A stretch of DNA of 64,000 bases, taken from Leptothrix cholodnii SP-6 (GTDB lineage Bacteria > Pseudomonadota > Gammaproteobacteria > Burkholderiales > Burkholderiaceae_C). The notes under the pieces are model-generated. The model had not been told where the DNA came from and did not search any database. It saw only the letters and a program-made list of their open reading frames with translations. Position numbers and translations under genes: made by a program. The stretch lies in contig NC_010524.1 in the NCBI RefSeq assembly GCF_000019785.1, positions 2,356,001-2,420,000 on the forward strand, given 5' to 3'. This document shows, in pieces, positions 34,995 to 42,925 of the stretch; the first letter of the stretch is position 1, and every line of letters begins with the position of its first letter.

Positions 34995-37196
34995 TCAGGC
35001 GGCCGGGTCAATTTCCACCTCTGGCGCGTTTTCCTCAACCAACTCGGGAACGGGTGGCGCCGCCTGTTTTTTCCAGGTTGCCGGGATCACCAGCAGCTCG
35101 GGCGGCAGGGGCTCGCCGGCACGCACAGCGTCGTGTTGCTCGGTCGTCAGCTTGACCAGGAACGCGGCACGCGAAGAGTGCGCCCGCTCCTTCGCCGGCA
35201 CGCCCACTTCCCACAGCCACATCTCCGACAGCAGGTTCTCGATAGCGTCCGTCACCTCGCTGGCGCGGCGCCTGATCTTCGCCTTGACCCCTGCCCGGTT
35301 CAGCGGGTTGCCCGTCTGCCAGGCCGCTTGCACCGCGTCCATGATCTCGACACGCAGCTCGGCATCGGCGTCCTTGCGGGCCTGTTCCTGGGCCTCTGCG
35401 CGGGCCTCGATGCGTGGCACCTCGGGCGGGGCCGGGTGCGTCCAGCGCAAGACGACGTGCTCGGTGCCGCCGAACTCGTTGCGGGCGGTCGTCATGGCCG
35501 TGAAGGTCTTGATTTCCAGCTCGGTCCAGCGAGCCTCGAAACGGGTCTTGCCGCGCATGAGGTACCGCACCTCGCCATCGGTGGCCAGGTAGAGCACCTG
35601 ATTCGCGTCCGCCTCCCATGCGCTCGCGCCGCGCGCCGACAGGTTCGCCACATCGGACCGGCTCATGCTGGCCTTGGCAACGTGCCCGACCAGCCACACC
35701 GGCAGGCCGGCGAAGCGTTGCTTGAGCATGGCGACGGCGGCGCTGGCCTCGCTGTTGCTGTTCTCCTCTTCCAGCTCGAGCACGGCGGACTTGGTGTCGA
35801 ACACCACCAGCGGCAGCAGCTCCACGCCGTCAACATCGCGGCGCAAGTGGGCGTAGTCGCCAGCCACTTCGACCACCTCGGCAGGCGGCAGGCGGCGGGC
35901 CTCGACCACGCGCAGGCGGTCGCGCACCAGGTCGAGCGCCGGGCGGTACTGTGCGTGGCTCAGGACCCCGGCCAGGATGCGGCGAGCCTGCTCCACGTCC
36001 TCGGTGACGTAGACCACGCGGCGCCAGTGCAGCGGTGCCAGCGGATCGCCAGGGGGATGCAGGCCAGCCGCCACCAGCGCCAGCGGCAGAAGCGCAGTCG
36101 TCTTGCCGGCCCCGTGGGCGCCCGCGATGATGACCAGGCCGTGGCCGATGAAGCCGGGGATCACCCAGCGCGGTGCGGCCGGCTCTGCGTCCAGGTCGAT
36201 GAAGCGGGCGAGCGGGTGTGGCGCCGGTTCTGGCGCGGCGTGAGCATTGCCCAGCAGCACCTCCAGCGCGTCGAAGCCTTCGGCCTGGGCGTAGTCGTTG
36301 GCGTCGAAGTTCGCCGGGCTGCCCGCCGGCATCGTGACCACGGCGGCGCCCACCTCGGCAGCGATTGCCGCAGCGTCTTCCTCCTTGCCCGCGTCAGGCA
36401 CCAGCACCAGCCGGGCCGATGCATCACGCTGGCGCAGCTCGGCAGCCACACCGGCCACGCGGCCCCAGCCGAACGCCACCACGGCAGCGACGCCGGTCGC
36501 CTTCCAGCACGCCCACGCCTGACCGATGCCTTCGACCAGGTGCACGCGCTCGCCGGGCCGCAGCTCGCCGACGATGAACACGCCATCCATCGAGGCGCCG
36601 GGCAGGTTCAGTTTCTTGCCGGCACCAGGCGCCGGGATGAACTGGATCGACACGGGGGTGTCACTGCCCAGCGGGTACACCGGCACGGCCAGGGCGCCAG
36701 CCATCGGTTGCCCAGCGATGCGCAGCGGATCGCCCTCTGGCACCACGCGCAGGCCCTCGGGGGTGCCCTGCTTGGCGACGATGTAGCCGTGGGCATCGGC
36801 GGCCGGCAGGAACCTCGCCCACAGCTCAGGCGCCGACAGGCCTTGCCGGGGCTTGCCGGGGCGCACGGCCACCTGCTGGTGGGGCCTGGGCTGCTGGCGC
36901 GGCCGATCCTGCGGCTTGCCGTCCTGCGGCGGTTTCCATCCGGCATCGATGGCGGCTTTCCACAGCGTGCCCGGGCCGGTGCCGCCTGCGGTGTTGACGG
37001 TGCGGAACGCCGCGCGCACGTCGCGCTCGCTCTTGAAGTTCGGCGCGCTGGCGCTCCACTCCACCAGGTCGTCGACGCTCAGGCCGGCAGCGAGGGCGGC
37101 GCGGCCGATCTTGTGCCAGTCGTCGCGGCTGCACCCGGGGTCGATGGCGCGCAGGGCGTCATGGGCGTGCCGCAGGTCGATGCGGTCTCCTGTCAT
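34995..37196 (-). CDS. Replication protein: PriCT-2, Toprim-like and RepA-type AAA ATPase domains
   Basis: 733 residues. The N-terminus (CSRDDWHKIGRAALAAG ... SERDVRAAFRTV, residues 20-75) is a PriCT-2 domain. A Toprim-like region follows (VHLVEGIGQAWACWKA; VPDAGKEEDA). An AAA_25/RepA-type helicase core has Walker A GAHGAGKTT (near 362) and Walker B-like VVFDTKSAVLEL (near 462). This set is typical of replication proteins of phage satellites and integrative elements, so the element probably replicates after excision. No separate primase catalytic domain is seen. Translationally coupled (ATGA) to the gene upstream. Confidence 0.78.
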   Translation of the reverse strand: MTGDRIDLRHAHDALRAIDPGCSRDDWHKIGRAALAAGLSVDDLVEWSASAPNFKSERDVRAAFRTVNTAGGTGPGTLWKAAIDAGWKPPQDGKPQDRPRQQPRPHQQVAVRPGKPRQGLSAPELWARFLPAADAHGYIVAKQGTPEGLRVVPEGDPLRIAGQPMAGALAVPVYPLGSDTPVSIQFIPAPGAGKKLNLPGASMDGVFIVGELRPGERVHLVEGIGQAWACWKATGVAAVVAFGWGRVAGVAAELRQRDASARLVLVPDAGKEEDAAAIAAEVGAAVVTMPAGSPANFDANDYAQAEGFDALEVLLGNAHAAPEPAPHPLARFIDLDAEPAAPRWVIPGFIGHGLVIIAGAHGAGKTTALLPLALVAAGLHPPGDPLAPLHWRRVVYVTEDVEQARRILAGVLSHAQYRPALDLVRDRLRVVEARRLPPAEVVEVAGDYAHLRRDVDGVELLPLVVFDTKSAVLELEEENSNSEASAAVAMLKQRFAGLPVWLVGHVAKASMSRSDVANLSARGASAWEADANQVLYLATDGEVRYLMRGKTRFEARWTELEIKTFTAMTTARNEFGGTEHVVLRWTHPAPPEVPRIEARAEAQEQARKDADAELRVEIMDAVQAAWQTGNPLNRAGVKAKIRRRASEVTDAIENLLSEMWLWEVGVPAKERAHSSRAAFLVKLTTEQHDAVRAGEPLPPELLVIPATWKKQAAPPVPELVEENAPEVEIDPAA

Positions 37197-37723
37197 GACG
37201 ACACCTCCTCCTGACGCGGGAACGCCGACAGCGCAGCGACGGCGCGGCGCTCGGCAGCCGCCTTGCGGCCGGCGGCCAGGCGGGCGACGCGCTCGGCTTT
37301 CTCCTTGGCCTCGAGCTGGCGCATCGTTTCCAGCCCCGTGCGATGGTTGGCAATCTTCGCGTCGAGGTACTCGACACGGCCGACCTCGCGCATCGCCAGG
37401 CACGCCCACTCGATCAGCTCGTGCAGGAACCAGTGCGCCGTCTGGTCGCGGCTGTCCCAGTCGCCCGACCAGGCTGCTGCGGCGGCGCTCTGCACCGAGC
37501 AGTAGATGCGGTAACTCAGGGCGCGAACGTCCTTCGGTGCAACCTCCTTCATCGAGATCATCGTTGCGCGCATCGCCTCCAGCGACACCAGCATCGCGTC
37601 TTCGTCGGCACCCGGCGCACGCGGCGCCCAGTCCTTGCTCTTGGTGCGAAACGGGAGCTGATCCCACACGGCAGGCAATGCAGCGGCTTCACCGGCCGCG
37701 CCGGTCTTCTTCTTGGCGGCCAT
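37193..37723 (-). CDS. Hypothetical protein
   Basis: 176 residues, Lys/Ala-rich ends and a central Trp-containing helix (WDSRDQTAHWFLHELIEWACLAMREVG). It lies directly before the replication gene with a 4-bp overlap, so it may be an accessory replication factor, by position only. Confidence 0.5.
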   Translation of the reverse strand: MAAKKKTGAAGEAAALPAVWDQLPFRTKSKDWAPRAPGADEDAMLVSLEAMRATMISMKEVAPKDVRALSYRIYCSVQSAAAAAWSGDWDSRDQTAHWFLHELIEWACLAMREVGRVEYLDAKIANHRTGLETMRQLEAKEKAERVARLAAGRKAAAERRAVAALSAFPRQEEVSS

Positions 37724-37724
37724 G

Positions 37725-37931
37725 TCAGGCTCCTTGTTCGGTGGTGGGGTGCTGCAGCTGCCAGGCGCCGATCACGGCGGCCAGGCCCTGCGCATGCACG
37801 CGCAGGCCTTCGACCTCGAAGGGCGTCAGCGTGGCCAGGTCGGTGCGGTCGGGGGCGCACAGCGCGGACAACTGCGCGGTGAGGTCGAGCCACTGGCGGG
37901 CGGTCTTCATCACGGTGGTGGGCTTACGCAT
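37725..37931 (-). CDS. Small hypothetical protein
   Basis: 68 residues (MRKPTTVMKTARQWLDLTAQ...). Helical, no motif recognised. Overlaps the upstream gene by 8 bp and ends 1 bp before the next start. Confidence 0.45.
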   Translation of the reverse strand: MRKPTTVMKTARQWLDLTAQLSALCAPDRTDLATLTPFEVEGLRVHAQGLAAVIGAWQLQHPTTEQGA

Positions 37932-38136
37932 GGTCGGCACCCCCGTCGATCTCGATGCGCTCGGCAACGTGGCGAGAGATGGCGCCGGCCAGGGCTTCGC
38001 AGCGGTCGGCAATCCGCATCAGCGTGCCGATATCGACATCGAGCAACTCAACGGGGTCACGGTGCAGCAGCGCGTAGAGCGAATCCATGCGCAGGTCCAG
38101 TGCCTGCACCAGTGCGATAGAGGTGCTGCCGCTCAT
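37924..38136 (-). CDS. Small hypothetical protein
   Basis: 70 residues, helical, no recognised domain. ATGA overlap with the gene upstream and 8-bp overlap downstream fix its frame. Confidence 0.45.
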   Translation of the reverse strand: MSGSTSIALVQALDLRMDSLYALLHRDPVELLDVDIGTLMRIADRCEALAGAISRHVAERIEIDGGADHA

Positions 38137-38396
38137 GCTGCACCCCCACGATTCAGCCGGTCGGCGGCGATGACGCCGAAGGCACGAGCACGCAGCTCGG
38201 CACGGCGCAGGGCCGCGCGGTCGGCCAGGCGGAAGGCCAGGCGCTTCAGGTAGTGGCGGGGGGGCGCCTCATCTTTGAGGAGTCGGCCAACGCACGACGG
38301 CTCAAAACTGAGCCGTCGATCGGCCTGGGCGGATGAACTGCGCTCAGAAATGAGCGCAGCGTATGCGGCAGCTTGTGCCGACTTGGGGGTCGTCAT
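38133..38396 (-). CDS. Hypothetical protein, first gene of the replication transcript
   Basis: 87 residues, Arg-rich C-terminal half (RLAFRLADRAALRRAELRARAFG). Two strong hairpins (38295-38318 and 38338-38359) lie inside the coding region, so this stretch may serve an RNA or DNA role as well. ATG 38396. Divergent from the small membrane-protein gene at 38670. Confidence 0.45.
   Translation of the reverse strand: MTTPKSAQAAAYAALISERSSSAQADRRLSFEPSCVGRLLKDEAPPRHYLKRLAFRLADRAALRRAELRARAFGVIAADRLNRGGAA
38295..38318. repeat. Hairpin A, 10-bp stem
   Basis: CGACGGCTCA (38295-38304), loop AAAC, TGAGCCGTCG (38309-38318). Perfect stem; the inner GCTCA/TGAGC half is shared with hairpin B. Confidence 0.6.
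38338..38359. repeat. Hairpin B, 9-bp stem with GAAA tetraloop
   Basis: CTGCGCTCA (38338-38346), loop GAAA, TGAGCGCAG (38351-38359). The GNRA loop and perfect stem suggest RNA-level selection. Confidence 0.6.
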
Positions 38397-38433
38397 GGTC
38401 TCGGGCTCCTGAACGAGCTTCAGAAATCCACCC

Positions 38434-38453
38434 CTGCCGTTTTCAAGCGGCAG
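38434..38453. repeat. Hairpin C with TTTTCAAG loop
   Basis: CTGCCG (38434-38439), loop TTTTCAAG, CGGCAG (38448-38453). The loop is identical to that of hairpin D while the stems differ. Confidence 0.6.
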
Positions 38454-38590
38454 AGGGTGGGCGGGATGTTGAAAACACGAGTTCAGTCGTGCGGCCATGC
38501 TTGCGCGATGGCCCATCCCGCCCATTGAAACCTTGACGGAATACGGGCGTGACAAAGCCGCACTGACGGGGCGGCTTGCCGCTGAACTCA

Positions 38591-38608
38591 AGGTGTTTTC
38601 AAGCACCT
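38591..38608. repeat. Hairpin D with TTTTCAAG loop
   Basis: AGGTG (38591-38595), loop TTTTCAAG, CACCT (38604-38608). A reverse-oriented GTTGAAAAC word lies between C and D at 38468-38476. Confidence 0.6.
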
Positions 38609-38669
38609 GCGCGCAGTGTGCCTTGCGCTGTCGTGCGCGGTCAAGCGTTCTCATGCGCACAATCCCCCG

Positions 38670-38840
38670 ATGCGCTGCCCCTTCCTCGCCCTGTTGTCCG
38701 TGCTGCCCTCGCTGCTCGTCATGCTGGTGGTGCTGGCGTTCGTCGGGCTTTTCTTCGGCTGGTTCGGCGTGGCGTGCGCCGTGCTGCTGCTGATCGGGCT
38801 GGTCGTGGTGGAGCGGCAGAAGGCCAAAGGCCGGCAGTAG
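38670..38840 (+). CDS. Small membrane protein (rightward, inside the island)
   Basis: 56 residues with two hydrophobic segments (LSVLPSLLVMLVVLAFVGLF and ACAVLLLIGLVVV) and a basic tail (ERQKAKGRQ). It is the only rightward gene I support in the island. A terminator-like hairpin 28 bp after its stop supports a real transcript. No family recognised. Confidence 0.5.
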   Translation: MRCPFLALLSVLPSLLVMLVVLAFVGLFFGWFGVACAVLLLIGLVVVERQKAKGRQ

Positions 38841-38868
38841 CGGTGCGCGTGGCAACGACTTGGAAACC

Positions 38869-38890
38869 CGGCACTCAGTGCCGCCTTTTT
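38869..38890 (+). terminator. Rho-independent terminator of the small membrane-protein gene
   Basis: CGGCAC (38869-38874), loop TCA, GTGCCG (38878-38883), then CC and five T (38886-38890). Confidence 0.6.
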
Positions 38891-38898
38891 CTGGCGAC

Positions 38899-38987
38899 GA
38901 CGTGCAGGCGTCAGCGGTGCCCGTTGCAACACCATCTGGATGTTCATCCAGATGTGGGCGCCACCGCGAAGACGTGCAGGCGTCAGC
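38899..38987. repeat. 17-bp direct repeats framing a 10-bp dyad
   Basis: GACGTGCAGGCGTCAGC occurs exactly at 38899-38915 and 38971-38987. Between them a perfect dyad CATCTGGATG (38933-38942), TT, CATCCAGATG (38945-38954). The block lies between two converging genes and codes for nothing obvious. Confidence 0.6.
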
Positions 38988-39034
38988 TTCGCGTTGGTGG
39001 TCGACCGGCGCAGTTTTGCGCTCGTGGCCAGTCA

Positions 39035-39325
39035 TCAAGCCACCTCCCGCAGATGAGCGGCCAGCGCCTTCTCGACACGAGCCAGGAAGCCGCACAGGCC
39101 GGGGTCAGCCGCACCGATGCGCGCGGCCAGCTCGCCGGGCTGTGCCAGGTCGTTGACCAGGCGCGACAGGTAGGTGTCGGCAGCGCGCTCGCCACGGATG
39201 AAGGCCAGGGCGGCGTCAGAGGTGGCCGGGATGCTCCGCTCGCCAATTCCGGCGGGCGGCGCATCGTCGCCGATCGTGTGCACGGTGGTGCGGTCGGCGG
39301 GGTGGGTGAGGAGCAGGGTGGTCAT
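39035..39325 (-). CDS. Hypothetical protein
   Basis: 96 residues; soluble, with a helical second half (DTYLSRLVNDLAQPGELAARI). Last gene of the integrase-proximal leftward unit. ATGA overlap with the SSB-like gene. No domain recognised. Confidence 0.5.
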   Translation of the reverse strand: MTTLLLTHPADRTTVHTIGDDAPPAGIGERSIPATSDAALAFIRGERAADTYLSRLVNDLAQPGELAARIGAADPGLCGFLARVEKALAAHLREVA

Positions 39326-39762
39326 GAGCGTTCACCCCGCAGCCATGCGTCATCGTCGTGGTGTTGGGCCACTACGAAACTTTCGTCGTGCTCGTCGGCT
39401 GCCTGACGTGCTGCCGCTGGTGGTGCTGCAGCAGCCGCCACGGCGTCGCGCTTCTTCTTCAGGCCGTAGGTCGTCAGCACCTGCGCGGCCACCAGGTCGA
39501 GCGAGGGCCGGGCGTCGCCCTCCCGGTCGATCCAGGCGCCGGGCTTGAGCGTGCCGGCCAGCGCCAGCGAGTCGCCGGCATCGAGGGCCAGCAGCGCGCG
39601 GCCGGCCGACTCGCTGAATGCGACCACGTTGACGAACACGCCGCCGGCATCGCCAGCAGCGGCGAGCACCTTGGCGGTGACGAACTGGCGGCCGGTGTTG
39701 CCGCTGGTGCGGCTCTTGGCTGGCTCGTGCAGCTTGCCGAGGATCAGGGCTTCGATGCTCAT
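39322..39762 (-). CDS. SSB-like OB-fold protein
   Basis: 146 residues. The pattern GRQFVTAKVLAAAGDAGGVFVNVVAF ... LLALDAGDSLALAGTLK ... LVAAQVLTTY matches single-stranded DNA-binding OB folds. The C-terminal tail is acidic (DEHDESFVVAQHHDDDAW) but ends RGERS rather than the SSB DDDIPF tip. It would coat single strands during replication of the element. The ATG overlaps the preceding TAA by 1 bp. Confidence 0.65.
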   Translation of the reverse strand: MSIEALILGKLHEPAKSRTSGNTGRQFVTAKVLAAAGDAGGVFVNVVAFSESAGRALLALDAGDSLALAGTLKPGAWIDREGDARPSLDLVAAQVLTTYGLKKKRDAVAAAAAPPAAARQAADEHDESFVVAQHHDDDAWLRGERS

Positions 39763-40160
39763 TACGCGGCCCTCCCGGTCATCTTGGCCAGCGCCAGCAG
39801 CACGTGCTCGGCTGCATCGCGGTCGGCCGCGGTCAGGCTGTAGGTGCCGCGCTCGATGGTGCGGCCGTCTCGGTCGACCACCGGCGAGAAGGTGCACGGG
39901 ATGACCAGGCCGAAGCGGCGGCGCAGCTTGGCCACCACGTCAGGGCCGTTGCTGGCGCCGGCTGCGCGGTCGATCTGCTCACGCGTCTGCCGCCCGGTCA
40001 GCAGCGCCGACAGCACGCGGGTCTGTCGCGGGCTCGGTGGACGTTGGAACAGATGTTCGAACAGTTGCGCGGGATTGGTCGATGCGGCAACATCCGCTTC
40101 GGTCTGCATGGGGGTCGCGCTGGTAACGCGGCCCTTTCTTTTTTCTGGGGTGGTCTGCAT
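39762..40160 (-). CDS. Hypothetical protein, possible winged-helix
   Basis: 132 residues from ATG 40160. The central part (SPRQTRVLSALLTGRQTREQIDRAAGASNGPDVVAKLRRRFG) resembles a winged-helix DNA-binding fold. Lies directly after the AlpA-like gene, so a regulatory role is plausible. Confidence 0.5.
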   Translation of the reverse strand: MQTTPEKRKGRVTSATPMQTEADVAASTNPAQLFEHLFQRPPSPRQTRVLSALLTGRQTREQIDRAAGASNGPDVVAKLRRRFGLVIPCTFSPVVDRDGRTIERGTYSLTAADRDAAEHVLLALAKMTGRAA

Positions 40161-40172
40161 GGCCGGCACCTA

Positions 40173-40409
40173 TTACGACTGGCGGGCCATGAACGCCTGA
40201 ACGTCGCCGCTGCGCCAGCGGGTGCAGCGCGGTCCCATGCGGACGGGCTTGAGGTCGCCGGCTGCGGCCAGGCGGTAGATCGTCGCCACCGACAGGCCGA
40301 GCACGGCCGAGACGGTGCGTGCCGTCAGCAGTGCGCCAGGCAGTGCGGCGGCTTCGATGGGCTGGGGGTTCTTGGGCTTGCCGGTCTGGCTGGGTGCGGT
40401 GGCTTGCAT
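40173..40409 (-). CDS. AlpA-family transcriptional regulator / excisionase-like protein
   Basis: 78 residues. The C-terminal 55 residues form a MerR-type helix-turn-helix: LLTARTVSAVLGLSVATIYRLAAAGDLKPVRMG ... WRSGDVQAFMA. AlpA proteins activate excision of P4-like elements. ATG 40409 is preferred to a TTG at 40466 that would overlap the upstream stop. Confidence 0.78.
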   Translation of the reverse strand: MQATAPSQTGKPKNPQPIEAAALPGALLTARTVSAVLGLSVATIYRLAAAGDLKPVRMGPRCTRWRSGDVQAFMARQS

Positions 40410-40462
40410 GTGCGCCTCACTGATGAAGTGAGCGCATGGTCGAAAAAGCAGGGGCTCTGCCG

Positions 40463-40966
40463 TCAACTCTGCATTTGCGCTGCCCGTGCTTTGTGAAGCT
40501 CTTCAGTCACGTCCTGCCGCGTTGATCGTGCGCGGCCTGCTGCCGACTCTTCTTTGACCAGCCTTGCGAGCGCGCCGCGTTTGCCAATGACCTGCCACCC
40601 GACCACGGTCTGCCGCAGGTCTCCGCCAAGTTCTTTCAATCGTGCGAGCCGGCGGCTCGCCCTTGCCTCTGGCGTCTCTGATCGCGCAACAGCAATTGTT
40701 CCTGCGCGCGTCGCCGCCCTGATACGCTCAAATCCCGCGTGCGCAATCTCGAGAAAGTGTCGACTCTCTGCCTCTCTTGCCGCGCGCTCAATGGCCTCAC
40801 GATGAAGGCGCAGTTCTTGAATCAATGCCTCGCTGGCAGATAGCGCCAAGTCCGGATGCTGGTCGATTTCATCCATGCATGCTCCCATGCACTCCCTGAT
40901 GAGTGCCGCGCCAGCCAGGGGGAGCGCCTGGGGTTCGGGGATCAGCCTAGGCGCGGCGGGGTGCAT
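40463..40966 (-). CDS. Hypothetical protein
   Basis: 167 residues, mostly charged helix (EALIQELRLHREAIERAAREAESRHF). No family recognised. The G+C content is lower than in nearby island genes. ATG 40966 lies 7 bp after the preceding stop; an internal ATG near 40891 is possible. Confidence 0.5.
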   Translation of the reverse strand: MHPAAPRLIPEPQALPLAGAALIRECMGACMDEIDQHPDLALSASEALIQELRLHREAIERAAREAESRHFLEIAHAGFERIRAATRAGTIAVARSETPEARASRRLARLKELGGDLRQTVVGWQVIGKRGALARLVKEESAAGRARSTRQDVTEELHKARAAQMQS

Positions 40967-40972
40967 TGTCGG

Positions 40973-41221
40973 TCAGCTCTCGTCAGCCCACACCAGTTCG
41001 AGGTGCTCGGCAAGCATGGTCGGCATGGCCAACGTCTCGCCGTCGTCATTGCAGAACTCGACCATGTAGGCGTCGTGTGGGGTCGTGAAGGCGCAAACGA
41101 CTGCACCAACGTCGCCAGGGCTGACGGGCCGGCCCCATTCGTCGCCTGGCACCGCCACGCGGCTGCGCACAACGTCATGCTCTCGGAATAGCCGGCTGTG
41201 CGGGGTGCTCGGCTCGCTCAT
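40973..41221 (-). CDS. DUF4926-like protein
   Basis: 82 residues. The run HDVVRSRVAVPG ... SPGDVGAVVCAFTTPHDAYMVEF, then DDGETLAMPTML, fits DUF4926, a small beta-barrel family often found in toxin-antitoxin or mobile contexts with no defined role. ATGA overlap with the gene upstream. Confidence 0.6.
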   Translation of the reverse strand: MSEPSTPHSRLFREHDVVRSRVAVPGDEWGRPVSPGDVGAVVCAFTTPHDAYMVEFCNDDGETLAMPTMLAEHLELVWADES

Positions 41222-41475
41222 GCGCCACCCCTCAGCAGCTCGTCGGGGTCGAAGCGACGAACAAGGTCCGACAGCAGCTCGTCACCGGTCATGTCGGCCC
41301 AAACGTCGGCCTGGCACCGCGCCCAATGCAACATCCCGTACAAGGCCACGCTCTGCCCGGCGTCGAAGTCGTCCCACACGGGCTTGCGCAGCAGTGCTCG
41401 CGCCTCTTCAATGGTGCGTTCAAGCACCGAATGCAGCACTGCCAGCGCGCCGGCCTGGGTGGTCTGTTCGCTCAT
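41218..41475 (-). CDS. Hypothetical protein
   Basis: 85 residues, acidic, with two Trp-containing helices (KPVWDDFDAGQSVALYGMLHWARCQADVWADM). ATGA overlap with the integrase stop, so it is co-translated with the integrase. No family recognised. Confidence 0.5.
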   Translation of the reverse strand: MSEQTTQAGALAVLHSVLERTIEEARALLRKPVWDDFDAGQSVALYGMLHWARCQADVWADMTGDELLSDLVRRFDPDELLRGGA

Positions 41476-42719
41476 GCCGCCCTCCCCTTGATCGGCACCA
41501 CCTGCGCACCGATGCGCAGACGGTCGAGGTAGTCCGCCCACGCCGCCATCATCTGCCGGCGCTGCTCCATGAACTCCGCCCGGTCATAGGCCATGCCCAG
41601 CGGCCCGGACTTGCCGTGCGCGAGCTGCGCCTCGATCACGTCCGGGTTGATGCCGGGCAGGCGCTCCACGATCAGGGTGCGCGCCATCGCCCGGAAGCCG
41701 TGGGCGGTCATCTCGTCGTTGCTGTAGCCCATGCGGCGCAGGGCGGCCCGGATGGTGTTCTCGCTCATGCAGCGCTCACCGGTCAGCAGCGAGGGGAACA
41801 CGAACTGGCCGTAGCCGGTCAGCGTCCGCAGCTCTTCAAGGATCGCCAGGGCCTGGGGCGCCAGCGGGACCAGGTGCGGCCGGCCGTTCGTCTTGCCGTG
41901 CACCGTGCGCTTCATCTTGTCGGCCGGGATCGTCCACAGCGCCGCGTCGACGTCGACCTCGGCCCACTCCATCGCCCGGATGTTGCCGGGGCGCTGGAAC
42001 ACCAGGGCTGAAATCGCCAGCGCCGCGCGGGTGATGGGCTGGCCGGCGTAACTGTCGATGGCGCGCAGCAGCTCGCCGGCCTTGATCGGCTCCAGCACCG
42101 CGGCCATGTGCTTGACGGCGACGGGGCGCAGCGCGCCGTGCAGGTCAGGCGCCGGGCTGCGCTCGCAGCGGCCCGTCTGGATCCCGTAGCGAAACACCTG
42201 CCCGGCCGTCTGGCGCAGGGTGTGCGCCGTCTCGTTCGCGCCGCGCTTCTCGACCCTGCGCAGGGCGTCCAGCAGCATCGGGGCCGAAACGTCGGCCAGC
42301 GGCAGCGAGCCGAGCACGGGGAACAGGTCTTTCTCCATCTGCGTGATCCAGCGCGCCGAATAGGTCGCGCTCCAGGCGCCGGCCTTGGTGGCGAAGAACT
42401 CGCGCGCCACCGCCTCGAACGTGGTCGCGTTGCTGGTGGCCTTGGCCAGCGTGTCGGCCTTGCGCTGCTGAACCGGGTTCGTGCCGTCGGCCCTGACCTT
42501 GCGGGCGGCGTCGCGCGCCAGGCGGGCCGCCTTCAGACTCACCTCGGGATAGCTGCCCAGCGCCAGGCGGGATTCCTTGCCGTCCGGGTAGAACTTCCAG
42601 AACCAGCGCTTGGAGCCGGCCGGCGACACCTCGAGGTACAGCCCGGCCGCATCGGACAGGCGCCGACGCTTCAGATCAGGCGGGCAAGAGGCGTTGCGGC
42701 AGTCGGCGTCGGTCAGCAT
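41472..42719 (-). CDS. int: P4-type tyrosine integrase
   Basis: 415 residues. An N-terminal DUF4102 arm-binding domain (RRLSDAAGLYLEVSPAGSKR ... LALGSYPEVSLKAAR) precedes a SAM-like core-binding domain and a C-terminal catalytic domain. That domain has R in RPGNIRAMEW, HGFRAMARTL (H-x-x-R, near 340), QLAHG and the nucleophile Y in GMAYDRAEF (near 375). It would insert and excise the island at the tRNA-Arg 3' end. ATG 42719 gives the normal N-terminus. Confidence 0.92.
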   Translation of the reverse strand: MLTDADCRNASCPPDLKRRRLSDAAGLYLEVSPAGSKRWFWKFYPDGKESRLALGSYPEVSLKAARLARDAARKVRADGTNPVQQRKADTLAKATSNATTFEAVAREFFATKAGAWSATYSARWITQMEKDLFPVLGSLPLADVSAPMLLDALRRVEKRGANETAHTLRQTAGQVFRYGIQTGRCERSPAPDLHGALRPVAVKHMAAVLEPIKAGELLRAIDSYAGQPITRAALAISALVFQRPGNIRAMEWAEVDVDAALWTIPADKMKRTVHGKTNGRPHLVPLAPQALAILEELRTLTGYGQFVFPSLLTGERCMSENTIRAALRRMGYSNDEMTAHGFRAMARTLIVERLPGINPDVIEAQLAHGKSGPLGMAYDRAEFMEQRRQMMAAWADYLDRLRIGAQVVPIKGRAA

Positions 42720-42750
42720 GGCGGGCTTTCTGTGCCCCGGTCGAGGGAAA

Positions 42751-42813
42751 CCGGGGAACAACTACCCTGATTTGCCCCGGGATCCCGGTTCGTTCCCCGG
42801 ATTGTTCCCCGGT
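42751..42813. repeat. Right arm-type repeats (TTCCCCGG)
   Basis: Direct copies at 42793-42800 and 42805-42812, a reverse copy CCGGGGAA at 42751-42758 and a TGCCCCGGG variant near 42774. They lie between the integrase start and the tRNA and probably overlap the integrase promoter. Confidence 0.55.
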
Positions 42814-42925
42814 ACGGGGTGCGCTGTATAGACCCTCACTGCGTCAACGTGACATGAAAAAAGCCCCTAAGTGGTTGATTCACCGAGGGGCTTGATTCAA
42901 CGTGAGCGGTCGTGATCTGCTGATT

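Noticed and set aside
38457..39095. Extended minus-strand frame upstream of 38396 with repeated protein words
   Set aside because: The repeat comes from the 17-bp DNA repeats. The frame crosses a terminator, a dyad and a rightward gene and has no coding look before the ATG at 38396.
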